Shown one piece after another: positions 22,421 to 30,389 of a stretch of DNA of 33,241 nt. The position numbers and the translations under genes are program-made. The notes beneath the pieces are model-generated. The model did not search any database and had not been told where the DNA came from. It saw nothing but the letters and a program-made list of their open reading frames with translations. The DNA is from Paractinoplanes ferrugineus (lineage in GTDB: Bacteria; Actinomycetota; Actinomycetes; Mycobacteriales; Micromonosporaceae): the NCBI RefSeq assembly GCF_016862195.1, contig NZ_BOMM01000092.1, positions 1-33,241 of the forward strand, read 5' to 3'. Each line of letters starts with the position of its first letter. The stretch's first letter is position 1.

Positions 22421-23626
22421 ATGGGGTCTCTCGCGCGCTGCGTCGACCGGGCCGTCCTGATCGACGCAGCGGTGTCCGTGTCGGTCGTCGTCCTGGCCAC
22501 CTGGTGGTGGCACCAGTTCCGGCTGGGTGGGCTGATCTACGGCCTGCTGACCGGCACGGTCCTGCTGTGGCGCCGCCGCCGGCCGGTCGCCGTGCTGGTG
22601 GCGGTGGGGGTGATCGCGGCGCTGACCGCGATGATCGAGGTCCGCGGTACCCAGCTGCACGAGGGGATGCTGTTGTTGTCCCTGGCGGTGGCCACCCATG
22701 CGGTGCTCGCCCACACCCCATCCCTGCGTACGGCGGGGGCCTGGGCCGCCGCCTCCCTGGTCGGCGCCGGTTTCCTGGTCAACGCGCGGCCGTCGGCGAC
22801 GATCGCCGACCCGGTGGGGGTGATCGTGCGGCCGCCGGTCGATCTGGCTGCGGTCGGCTCGTCGGTCCTCGACCTGGCCGGGTTCGGCGCCCTGGTCTGT
22901 GCGGCCGGGCTGAGCCTGCGGTTCCTTGGCGTTCAGCGGGTGACGGCGGCCGAACGCCGAGGAAACGCCGAACGGGAACGGGCGCAGCTGGCCCGCGTCG
23001 CGGTAGCCGAGGAACGGGCCCGGATCGCCCGGGAGCTGCACGACATCGTCGCCCACTCGCTGTCAGTGATCGTGCTGCATGCGCAGGGCGCGGAGTACGC
23101 CTTCGACCGTGACCCGGCCCGGACCCGCGCGGCCCTGGGCACGATCGGGACCACCGGCGCCGACGCCCTGGAGGAGATCCGCCAGCTTGTCCGGATCCTG
23201 CGCGACGGCGGCGGGGGCGGCGATGAACCCGCCCCGGACCACACGCTCGCCTCGGTGGTGGAACGGGCGCGGGCCGCGGGCGCGGCGGTCGAGCTGGTCG
23301 TCGACGGCGCGCCGGCCGAGCTGCCCCGGGGCGTCGCGCTGGCGGTCTACCGGATCGTGCAGGAGTCGCTGACGAACGCGCTCAAGCACGCCGGCCCGGC
23401 GCCTGCCGTGACCGTACGCGTCGCTTATCGTCCGGGCGCGGTGGAGCTGGAGATCAGCGACGACGGCGCTCCGTCGGTCCGTACGCCGTCCGGTGGGCAC
23501 GGGCTGATCGGCATGCGTGAGCGGGCCACCCTCTACGGTGGCACCTTCGACGCCGGCCCGTACCTCGGCGGCGGCTGGCGGGTCCGCGCCCGCATCCCCC
23601 TGATCTCCGCGGGGGTGCCGGCATGA
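22421..23626 (+). CDS. Sensor histidine kinase (HisKA_3, NarL-partner type)
   Basis: The ATG at 22421 gives 401 residues. Earlier in-frame codons reach into decayed DNA and are discounted; TATCCT at 22410-22415 could be a -10 box of a leaderless message. Five hydrophobic helices fill residues about 10-175 (LIDAAVSVSVVVLATWWW, VAVLVAVGVIAALTAMIEV, LDLAGFGALVCAAGLSL). The dimerisation domain has the phospho-acceptor His207 in ARIARELHDIVAHSLSVIVL, and the ATPase domain shows the N box in IVQESLTNALKHAG and the G box in GGHGLIGMRERATLYGG. It is coupled to the response regulator by an ATGA overlap (23623-23626) and very likely phosphorylates it. The short extracytoplasmic loops suggest sensing within the membrane, as in envelope-stress kinases. 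Confidence 0.92.
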   Translation: MGSLARCVDRAVLIDAAVSVSVVVLATWWWHQFRLGGLIYGLLTGTVLLWRRRRPVAVLVAVGVIAALTAMIEVRGTQLHEGMLLLSLAVATHAVLAHTPSLRTAGAWAAASLVGAGFLVNARPSATIADPVGVIVRPPVDLAAVGSSVLDLAGFGALVCAAGLSLRFLGVQRVTAAERRGNAERERAQLARVAVAEERARIARELHDIVAHSLSVIVLHAQGAEYAFDRDPARTRAALGTIGTTGADALEEIRQLVRILRDGGGGGDEPAPDHTLASVVERARAAGAAVELVVDGAPAELPRGVALAVYRIVQESLTNALKHAGPAPAVTVRVAYRPGAVELEISDDGAPSVRTPSGGHGLIGMRERATLYGGTFDAGPYLGGGWRVRARIPLISAGVPA

Positions 23627-24285
23627 TCCGGGTGGTGCTCGCCGACGACCAGCAGCTCGTCCGGGCCGGCTTCCGCATGGTGCTGGACTACCAGCCGGAC
23701 ATGACGGTGGTGGGCGAGGCCGGCGACGGCGCGGAGGCGCTGCGCCTGCTGCGTACGACTGAGGCCGACGTCGTGGTGATGGACCTGCGGATGCCGGTGC
23801 TCGACGGGGTGGCCGCGACCCGGCGGATCTGCGCCGCCGGGCCTCGCCCGCGGGTGCTGGTCCTGACCACGTTCGATACCGACGAGGAGGCGTTCGCCGC
23901 GCTGCAGGCCGGGGCCAGCGGATTCTTGCTCAAGAGCGTGCCCCCGGAGGAACTGCTGTCCGCGATCCGGGCGGTGGCCGGCGGGGACGCCGTGGTCGCG
24001 CCCCGGGTCACCCGCCGGCTGCTCGACCGGTTCGCCGGCCGGCTGATGGCGCCGGGCGACCCGGCGGCCATGCCCGCCGACTTGACCGACCGGGAGAAGG
24101 AGGTCCTGCTGTTGCTCGCGGAGGGCCTGTCGAATCTCGAGATCGCCGGCCGGATTCGGGTCTCCGAGGCGACCGTCAAGACCCACATCGGGCGGATCCT
24201 GACCAAGCTGGGACTGCGCGACCGCGTGCAGGCGGTCGTCTTCGCGTACGAGTCGGGTCTGGTGCTGCCGGGCCGCGACAGCTGA
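23623..24285 (+). CDS. NarL/LuxR-family response regulator
   Basis: A 220-residue protein starting inside the kinase stop. The receiver domain (1-120) has Asp8, Asp9, the phospho-acceptor Asp54 in VVVMDLRMPVLDG, Thr82 region in VLVLTTFDTDEEAF and Lys104 in FLLKSVPPEEL. The LuxR-type DNA-binding domain follows (about 150-215): LTDREKEVLLLLAEGLSNLE and VSEATVKTHIGRILTKLGLR. It should bind DNA as a dimer once phosphorylated by the upstream kinase. The overlapping inverted repeats at 24329-24364, just downstream and before the ABC transporter genes, are its most obvious candidate target. Confidence 0.94.
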   Translation: MIRVVLADDQQLVRAGFRMVLDYQPDMTVVGEAGDGAEALRLLRTTEADVVVMDLRMPVLDGVAATRRICAAGPRPRVLVLTTFDTDEEAFAALQAGASGFLLKSVPPEELLSAIRAVAGGDAVVAPRVTRRLLDRFAGRLMAPGDPAAMPADLTDREKEVLLLLAEGLSNLEIAGRIRVSEATVKTHIGRILTKLGLRDRVQAVVFAYESGLVLPGRDS

Positions 24286-24328
24286 GCCGGACCTGCGCGG
24301 TCGGGCGCACGAGCCGACTCCCGGCGAT

Positions 24329-24364
24329 ACCTGAGTCGCACGCGTACGACTCAGGTCGTACGCG
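24329..24364. promoter_or_regulatory. Two overlapping perfect inverted repeats, likely operator of the ABC operon
   Basis: ACCTGAGTCG (24329-24338) and CGACTCAGGT (24347-24356) are exact inverted repeats with an 8-base spacer. Overlapping them, CGCGTACGAC (24341-24350) and GTCGTACGCG (24355-24364) are exact 10-bp inverted repeats with the loop TCAG. The two pairings share bases, so only one can form at a time. The block lies 44 bases after the response regulator stop and about 85 bases before the ABC ATPase start. A cooperative binding site for NarL-type dimers is the simplest reading; an RNA switch or attenuator is the alternative. Confidence 0.6.
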
Positions 24365-24449
24365 TCGCACCATCACCAGGACGGACGACTCACGGCCGGG
24401 TGATCCCTAGCGTCGAGATCACTGATCATCGACGAACGGGAGGAAGACC

Positions 24450-25169
24450 GTGCCGGCTCTGCGGGCCATCGGCCTGAGCAAGGTGTACGGCAGCGGCGAG
24501 ACCGCCGTGACCGCGCTGAACGGTGTTGACATCGACTTCGCGGCGGGCCGGTTCCACGCCGTCATGGGCGCCTCGGGCTCCGGCAAGTCGACCCTGATGC
24601 ACTGCCTGGCCGGCCTGGACCGGCCGACCAGCGGCACCGTCCGGATCTTCGACGCCGACCTGACCACGCTGACCGACGAGAAGCTCACCCTGATGCGCCG
24701 CGATCACGTGGGCTTCGTCTTCCAGAGGTTCAACCTGCTGCCGGTGCTGACTGCCCGGGAGAACATCCTGCTGCCGCTGGCCATCGCCGGGCGCCGGCCC
24801 GACCAGCAATGGTTCGACCGGGTGGTGGCGTCGGTCGGGCTGACCGACCGGCTCGACCACCGCCCGTCCGAGCTGTCCGGCGGCCAGCAGCAGCGGGTGG
24901 CCGTGGCCCGCGCGCTGATCACCCGCCCGTGGGTGGTGTTCGCCGACGAGCCGACCGGTAACCTCGACTCGCGTTCCGGCGCCGAGGTGCTCGGCCTGCT
25001 GCGCGACGCGGTCTCGGCGCTCGGCCAGACGGTCGTGATGGTGACCCACGACCTGCGGGCCGCCGCGTACTGCGACCGCGTGGTGTTCCTCTCCGACGGT
25101 CGCTACGACACCGCCCTGGAGAGCCCGTCGGCCGACGAGATCGCCGCGACGCTGGAGCGGACCCGATGA
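24450..25169 (+). CDS. ABC transporter ATPase (LolD/MacB type)
   Basis: A GTG start at 24450 follows GGAGGA at suitable distance. The 239-residue protein has Walker A GASGSGKST (about residues 45-53), the Q-loop in HVGFVFQRFNLLPVLTAREN, the signature LSGGQQQRVAVARAL, Walker B WVVFADEPTGNLDS and the switch His in VVMVTHDLRAAAY. The GFVFQxFNLLPxLTAxEN stretch and DEPTGNLD are typical of the MacB/LolD/FtsE-type subunits that pair with FtsX-like permeases in peptide or antibiotic export and lipoprotein release. Its stop overlaps the permease start (ATGA at 25166-25169). Confidence 0.94.
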   Translation: MPALRAIGLSKVYGSGETAVTALNGVDIDFAAGRFHAVMGASGSGKSTLMHCLAGLDRPTSGTVRIFDADLTTLTDEKLTLMRRDHVGFVFQRFNLLPVLTARENILLPLAIAGRRPDQQWFDRVVASVGLTDRLDHRPSELSGGQQQRVAVARALITRPWVVFADEPTGNLDSRSGAEVLGLLRDAVSALGQTVVMVTHDLRAAAYCDRVVFLSDGRYDTALESPSADEIAATLERTR

Positions 25170-27556
25170 CCGGCCTGATCGGGCTGACCCTGCGCACGAC
25201 CCGCGCCAACCTCACCCGCTCGCTGCTCTCCTCGCTGGCGGTGGTGCTGGGGGTGGCGTTCGTCTGCGGCAGCCTCATGTTCACCGATGGCCTGGCCGCG
25301 GCAATGACCGGCCGCGCCGTCGCCCAGTACCACAACATCGACGTCGAGGTCACCGCGGAGCCCGCCCGGGACGACAACGGCCTGGCCGACCGGGTCCGCC
25401 GGGTCGACGGTGTGCGAGCCGCCGAGGCGACGTGGTCGCTGCCGTTCGTCGGTCTCGCCACCGCGCAGGGCCGGAAGATCCGGGGCACGCACGAGGCCGT
25501 CAACGTGTCGCCCGACCCGGCGCTGCAGCCGTTCGGCGCGAGCCGGGGCCGGATGCCGGCGACGGCCGGTGAGGTGGTGCTCGACCAGCACACCGCCGAG
25601 CAGGACCGGCTGCGGGTCGGCGACCGCCTGCTGATCAGCAACTTCGGCGGCGAGCCCGGCACGTACACCCTGGTCGGTCTGACCCCGGCGACCAAGGACA
25701 CGGTCGGCGGTGCGGGCGCTCTGATCGTCATGACCACCGGCGACATCGCGGCGATGGCGGGCTATCCGGCGAACACCGTGATCGTCGACGCCGCGGGCGG
25801 GGTCACCGACGCCGAACTGGCCGGCCGGATCGCCGCCGCGACCGGCTCCGAGGCGGTGCCGCACGACGAGTTGGTGCGGCGGGCCACGGACGCCGCGGTC
25901 GGTGACGCCGACACGTTCCGCACCGCGCTGCTCGGCTTCGGAATGCTCGCGGTCGGCATGGCCGCGTTCGTCATCGCCAACACGTTCACCATCGTGCTCG
26001 CCCAGCGCACCCGGGAGACCGCCCTGCTACGCCTGCTCGGCACCACCCGCCGGCAGGTGTTGCGCTCGGTGCTGCTGGAGGCGGCCGTGATCGGCGTGGG
26101 CGGATCGGCGATCGGGTTGGTGGTGGGCGTTCTCCTGTCGTACGGCCTACCGGTCACGCTGTCCGCGGTAGGTGCCACGGCCGACGTCAGTCCGGTGATC
26201 TCCGTACGGACCGTGCTCGTCGCCCTGGCCGTCGGGGTCGGGGTGACCGTGCTGTCGGCGTTGCTGCCGGCCCGGCGCGGCACACGGGTCCTGCCGGTGG
26301 AGGCTCTGTCCGACGCCGCCGTGCAGGTCGCCCGACCCGCCGGCCGACCCCGGCGCGCGGCCGGAGGCACGCTCACCGCCACCGGTCTGGCCGGCCTCGC
26401 CGGGGCCACGGTGGTGCACTCGACGGGCCTGGCCATCGCCGGGACGCTGATCATCGTGACCGGGTTCCTGCTGCTGAGCCCGATCGTGGTGCCGTTCCTC
26501 CTCCGACTGGTGCACCGCCCGCTCGCCGCGATGGGCGGGGCCACGGTGTCGCTCGCGCTGCTGAACGCCGTACGCAATCCGCGCCGTTTCGCCACCACGA
26601 CCAACGCCCTGATGGTCGGGGTAACCCTGGTCGGCACGTTCACGCTGCTCGCGCACAGCGCGGAGGCCCCGGCGCAACGGCGCGCCGACGCGAAGATGTC
26701 GGCGGCGTTCCTGGTCACCTCCGACCTCGGGGTGATACCGCCGGCCCTGCTCGACGCCCTGGCCGCCCGACCGCAGCTGGCCGCCGCCCGGCCCACCTAC
26801 GAGCTCTTCGACGACACGAGCGGCTTGGAGGTACGAACCGGCGGGCAGCCGGCCGGAACCGCGGTCGTCTCCGCCGACGCCGGCACCACCACCGGCGACA
26901 AGATCAAGGTCGGCACGCGGACGTTCCCGGTCTCCTCGGTCACGGGCGGCACCAAGACGGTCTGGCTCAACCCGGCCGACATCAGGGCCGCCTTCGAGAC
27001 ACCCTTCCTCACCGACGTGCAGGTCGACCCGGCCCCCGGGGTGCCGGCGAAGAACGCACGCGCGGCCCTGGAGACGGCGCTGGCCGGCTTCCCGACCGCG
27101 ATCGCCTACGACCACGACGAGTACGCCAAGCACCTCAACGCTCAGCTGAACCGCGGCCTGGACGTCGTCACCGCGTTGCTCGCCCTGGCCGTCATCATCG
27201 CGCTCATCGGCGTGGCCAACACCCTGACTCTCTCGGTGGTCGAACGCACCCGGGAGAACGCCCTGCTGCGGGCGGTCGGCCTGACCCGCCGCCGGCTGCG
27301 CATCATGCTCGCTACCGAAGCGGTGATCATGGCCTTGACCGGTACGCTGATCGGCGTGGCGGCGAGCGTGGCGATCGCTCTGTCGGCGCTCGGCTCGATC
27401 AAGACCGAGGGCGAGGGCATCTCCCTCGCGGTGCCGTGGGACCGCCTCGGCGTACTCCTTGTCGTCGCCGTCCTGGCCGCACTCGCGGCCTCGATCGTCC
27501 CGGCCCGGCGGGCGATCCGCGTCCCGGTCGCGGAAACCCTCGCCGCGGAGCAATAG
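25166..27556 (+). CDS. FtsX-like ABC permease (two FtsX domains)
   Basis: A 796-residue membrane protein coupled to the ATPase gene. It starts with a helix (SLLSSLAVVLGVAFVCGSLM), then a large extracytoplasmic MacB-like domain (about 45-245). The first FtsX domain follows (about 250-390: LLGFGMLAVGMAAFVIANTF, RETALLRLLGTTRRQVLRSV). Two central helices, a second extracytoplasmic domain and the second FtsX domain (about 670-790: VVTALLALAVIIALIGVANT, RENALLRAVGLTRRRLRIML) complete it. The R-E-x-A-L-L-R-x-x-G motif occurs in both halves, as usual in actinobacterial ten-helix permeases of the antibiotic-resistance and signalling type. With a kinase and regulator directly upstream, the module resembles drug-sensing exporters. 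The substrate is unknown. Confidence 0.92.
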   Translation: MTGLIGLTLRTTRANLTRSLLSSLAVVLGVAFVCGSLMFTDGLAAAMTGRAVAQYHNIDVEVTAEPARDDNGLADRVRRVDGVRAAEATWSLPFVGLATAQGRKIRGTHEAVNVSPDPALQPFGASRGRMPATAGEVVLDQHTAEQDRLRVGDRLLISNFGGEPGTYTLVGLTPATKDTVGGAGALIVMTTGDIAAMAGYPANTVIVDAAGGVTDAELAGRIAAATGSEAVPHDELVRRATDAAVGDADTFRTALLGFGMLAVGMAAFVIANTFTIVLAQRTRETALLRLLGTTRRQVLRSVLLEAAVIGVGGSAIGLVVGVLLSYGLPVTLSAVGATADVSPVISVRTVLVALAVGVGVTVLSALLPARRGTRVLPVEALSDAAVQVARPAGRPRRAAGGTLTATGLAGLAGATVVHSTGLAIAGTLIIVTGFLLLSPIVVPFLLRLVHRPLAAMGGATVSLALLNAVRNPRRFATTTNALMVGVTLVGTFTLLAHSAEAPAQRRADAKMSAAFLVTSDLGVIPPALLDALAARPQLAAARPTYELFDDTSGLEVRTGGQPAGTAVVSADAGTTTGDKIKVGTRTFPVSSVTGGTKTVWLNPADIRAAFETPFLTDVQVDPAPGVPAKNARAALETALAGFPTAIAYDHDEYAKHLNAQLNRGLDVVTALLALAVIIALIGVANTLTLSVVERTRENALLRAVGLTRRRLRIMLATEAVIMALTGTLIGVAASVAIALSALGSIKTEGEGISLAVPWDRLGVLLVVAVLAALAASIVPARRAIRVPVAETLAAEQ

Positions 27557-27636
27557 GCCGGTGAAAAAGTGCCATTTCGCCGGCTTCGTGACGATGGCCC
27601 GATTATCACCGGCCCGCCGCCCCGGGCCGCCCAGCG

Positions 27637-27678
27637 CGGAGGGCCGGTTGTCCCGCCGGCGGGACAACCGGCCCTCCG
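27637..27678. terminator. Perfect 42-bp palindrome between convergent genes
   Basis: Bases 27637-27657 are the exact reverse complement of 27658-27678, a 21-bp stem with no loop mismatches. It lies 80 bases after the permease stop and 12 bases before the stop of the LmbU-type gene, so it can terminate both messages. Its centre, GTCCCGCCGGCGGGAC (27650-27665), recurs at 28900-28915. A binding site for a dimeric regulator is a second possibility. Confidence 0.75.
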
Positions 27679-27689
27679 GCGGCACGCGC

Positions 27690-28271
27690 CTACGCCGTTT
27701 CGTCGAGCATCGCGGCCGCGGCCTCGTCCAGGATGCTCACGATCCACTGCTCGAGACTCCCGCTGCTGCGCTGCGCCGCCGCCTGCCACCGCAGCAGGCG
27801 ATCCCGATCGGCGGCGATCCGGGGCAGGGCCACCTCCGCCGCCGGCGTTTCCGCCTCACCCCGCGCGGCACGCAGGCTCAGCCGCAGCTTGTTGCGCGAC
27901 CACCGGAGGTCCTCGGCGCGGTTGAGCCACAGCTCCTGCTGCTCCTCCGGCAGACGCGCGACCTCGGCGTGGTGCTGGAAGCTGAGCGACTCCCGCCGGC
28001 GGTCCAGCGTGAACCGGCGTGCTGTCCACGCGTAGTTGCGGACGGTCTTGTACTCCAGGCCGACCATCTCCACGGCCCGCTGATATCGATCCCCGTAGCG
28101 CCGCTCACCGTGCTCGATCCAGTCGCCGATACACCAGGCCGACGAGTTCATCACCTGCGCCAGCTGGAAACCCGCCCGTTCCCAGCCCTCGTAGTTGAGT
28201 CCGGCGGGGATCCGCAGGCCGACCGGGGTCACGAGAATCCGACTCGACGCCCGTGGCACCGTCCCGTTCAT
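27690..28271 (-). CDS. LmbU-family transcriptional regulator
   Basis: From the ATG at 28271 the product has 193 residues and follows the LmbU/NovE/HrmB family: LRIPAGLNYEGWERAG (19-34), SSAWCIGDWIEHGERRYGDR (43-62), LEYKTVRNYAWTARRF (72-87), LSFQHHAEVARLPEEQQELW (96-115) and WSRNKLRLSLRAARGE (124-139). Members are cluster-situated activators of antibiotic genes (lincomycin, novobiocin, hormaomycin) and bind DNA through an HTH-like central region. The frame is open further upstream (an ATG near 28400 adds about 42 residues with no family character), so the start is uncertain. No biosynthetic gene cluster is seen next to it. The palindromes on both sides contain CGCCGGCG, which I recall as the reported LmbU target core. 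Confidence 0.85.
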   Translation of the reverse strand: MNGTVPRASSRILVTPVGLRIPAGLNYEGWERAGFQLAQVMNSSAWCIGDWIEHGERRYGDRYQRAVEMVGLEYKTVRNYAWTARRFTLDRRRESLSFQHHAEVARLPEEQQELWLNRAEDLRWSRNKLRLSLRAARGEAETPAAEVALPRIAADRDRLLRWQAAAQRSSGSLEQWIVSILDEAAAAMLDETA

Positions 28272-28412
28272 CGTCGGCAGCCTCTTGGCCCGATCCGCCT
28301 CGCTGGTCCCTGCTCGCTGGTCAGTCGACGGCACCGTCCGTCCCTCACATCCTGGCTCGTGGGGAGCAGGACTGAGCCGGCTCTCCTCGATCATCTTCTG
28401 AGCCCGGACGCT

Positions 28413-28691
28413 CGGCCTACCGCAATCGTCCCGACCCTGATCGGCGGGCTCAACGCGCTCGTCGGCCCGGGCGGCCCTCCGGTCGACAGTGGCCTCGTCC
28501 TGCTCTCCGGCGGCGTCCTGCTGGACCCGGTGAGTGGCCGCTACGCGACGGTCAGCCGCGATCCGTACTGCGAACTGGCGACCGGCCGGCTCAAGGACAA
28601 CCTGACCGTCACCTGGCGCCCGGTCGTGGCCGGCGCCTGCACCGGCGCCCGCCGCACCGCCTACCTCGCACCGGCCGACCTGACCGGCTGA
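28413..28691 (+). pseudogene. Unrecognised C-terminal fragment with coding character
   Basis: The plus strand reads IVPTLIGGLNALVGPGGPPV, then DSGLVLLSGGVLLDPVSGRY, DPYCELATGRLKDNLTVTW and ends GARRTAYLAPADLTG (stop 28689-28691). The third codon positions are very rich in G and C, as in real genes of this genome, whereas the opposite frames are Arg/Ala runs. No start codon with a ribosome site is visible; the frame upstream is only the mirror of the LmbU-type gene. It may be the 3' end of a gene cut by rearrangement. I do not recognise the family. The reverse strand between 28700 and 28900 has no gene that I can support. Confidence 0.35.
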
Positions 28692-28899
28692 GGTCCCGCG
28701 TTCGCCGCCACCAGCCGCGGCTCCGCCGGCGGCCCGGCCGCGCCCGGTCCGCGCATCTCGTCGAGCGTGCGAGCTGTGCCGTTCGATGATCGCCGGAGAT
28801 AAGCTTCCGCGCAGCCTCGCGCTCGTCGACGCCCGCCCGGCCCCGGGCGCGCGCATGGTGCTCGACCGCCACCGGTGCGAGCAGGGCTGAACCACGCCT

Positions 28900-28915
28900 G
28901 TCCCGCCGGCGGGAC
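28900..28915. promoter_or_regulatory. 16-bp palindrome GTCCCGCCGGCGGGAC, second copy
   Basis: This exact 16-mer also forms the heart of the palindrome at 27637-27678. It lies about 130 bases before the DUF1345 gene start at 29045 and about 630 bases upstream of the LmbU-type gene start. It holds CGCCGGCG in its centre. It could be the operator of the LmbU-type regulator or simply a repeated hairpin unit. Confidence 0.5.
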
Positions 28916-29044
28916 CACATCGGCGTTCTCTCCGGAGGCGCTTCGTCGGGCGTGTGCCCTCCCCTACCCCAGCGGCCGCACGGGCGTCGCGGACGCGAGC
29001 CTGCCCGTCCTGGACCGACCCTCCCCGACCCGGAATGGAGAGAA

Positions 29045-29710
29045 ATGCCGAGCGAGACAATGGTGGCGGCGCCCCCGAGGCGAAGCATGTTCGATCTGGT
29101 GTTCGTGTCCGCCTGTGTCGTGACCGCCGTCGCCGTCTTCCTGGGTGCCGACGAGAACACCCGGATCGGCGCGCTCACCCGGCTCCTGGTGCTCACCGGT
29201 CTGCCCTGGGTCGCCCTCGCTTCCATCTGGACGGTCATCCGTTTCCGGCGCATCCGCCGGGCCCAGCGCGGGAACCGCAACTGGACCAGCACCCTCGCCG
29301 GCCGGCGCACGACCCGGGTGATCATCACGAGCACCTCGTTCATCGTGCTGGGCAGCGGCATGCACATCGCGCTCTATCGCGGCAGCGACGCGAACGCGGT
29401 CATGGTGCGGTCGGTCAGCATCCTCATGGTTCTGACGGCCTGGGTGATGCTCCATCTGGCCTACACCGAGCGGTACGCCCGGCTGGAGCTGGAGAACACC
29501 GGCGAACCGCACCTGGAGTTCCCGGCCACCGCGCGCCCGACGCTGCTCGACTTCACCTATTTCGCCTTCGCGATCGGCACCACGTTCGGCACCACCGACG
29601 TCTCCGTGCGGACCAGTCACGCCCGCGGCGTCGTCATCGGCCACGGCCTTCTCGCCTTCGTCTACAACACCGCGATTCTCGGCATGGCGCTCAGCCTGCT
29701 CACGGCGTGA
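29045..29710 (+). CDS. DUF1345 family membrane protein
   Basis: The ATG at 29045 is preceded by GGAGAGAA; the protein has 221 residues. Helices lie at about 14-33 (MFDLVFVSACVVTAVAVFLG), 42-64, 94-112, 120-142 and 195-220. The most conserved part is LDFTYFAFAIGTTFGTTDVS followed by a stretch with HGLLAFVYNTAILGMALSLL, the signature end of DUF1345 proteins, small inner-membrane proteins of unknown function; the FxxxIGxTF motif recalls the pore loop of two-helix potassium channels, but that link is only a suggestion. The gene is single, with the repeated palindrome 130 bases upstream. Confidence 0.8.
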   Translation: MPSETMVAAPPRRSMFDLVFVSACVVTAVAVFLGADENTRIGALTRLLVLTGLPWVALASIWTVIRFRRIRRAQRGNRNWTSTLAGRRTTRVIITSTSFIVLGSGMHIALYRGSDANAVMVRSVSILMVLTAWVMLHLAYTERYARLELENTGEPHLEFPATARPTLLDFTYFAFAIGTTFGTTDVSVRTSHARGVVIGHGLLAFVYNTAILGMALSLLTA

Positions 29711-30389
29711 GCCCGGCCGGCGCGACCGATCCGATGCAGGGCCGAATCCCGCTCGGCCGCAACACGCACCGAGCAGGTCGGGCCGGTCCCGGCCAACCAC
29801 ACGGTTATGGAAGGCACCGGTACGGCGGTCGCCAAATCGTGCAGTCGGCCGCGATCACGGCGTCCAGTGGCCGATCATCGATGAGGTCCGTCGCGAGAAT
29901 CGCAGCGGACCTCGGATGTGCGGTCAGGTTCGTGGACCACGGCCGCCGATCAGTGGCATGTCGGGCTCTATGCCTTGGTACGGCTGGCTCACCGCGCGCT
30001 CGCCGACCCGGCGTCCGCAGCGCACCGCGGTCGCGATCGATATTCCCCAGCGGTCCGTCGTGGCCGTGGCAACAATCCCGATTGGCAGAAGCACAACCGG
30101 AACCGCCACCGCCCATCGCCGACGCGGACACCACAACCCCCGCCTGGCTTCGAACGTTCCCGACATCAGCCGCACACGATCTGCTTGAACGCGGGTCATT
30201 CCGAAAGACGCGATTCCGGCAGTTGAATGCGACCCGTCGGATCCAACCTGGGGGATGCCCGACTAAATCTGGCCAATAGTGGATGCAATACGCACAACAC
30301 CACAGTGTTGGCACGCGCTTTGACATGAGCTCTGCGTCTGACCATGCCGGCGTGATCGGAATAGTGTGGTGACGCGTCTGGTCTCAGCG
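29711..30389. other. Long gap, only a weak minus-strand frame
   Basis: Almost 680 bases without a gene I can support. On the minus strand a frame of 91 codons (29924-30199) starts near MSGTFEARRGLWCPRRRW and has one hydrophobic stretch (AVAVPVVLLPIGIVATA), so a small membrane protein cannot be excluded. The plus strand shows no family. Base composition drops toward 30250-30360, next to the cut end of the IS1380 remnant. Confidence 0.35.

Noticed and set aside
26147..27685. Minus-strand frame of about 500 codons opposite the FtsX permease
   Set aside because: Gly/Arg/Gln-rich shadow of the permease; no start site or domain.
28272..29060. Long N-terminal extension of the LmbU-type protein
   Set aside because: The extension is Arg/Ala/Gly-rich, crosses a plus-strand coding fragment and lacks family resemblance.
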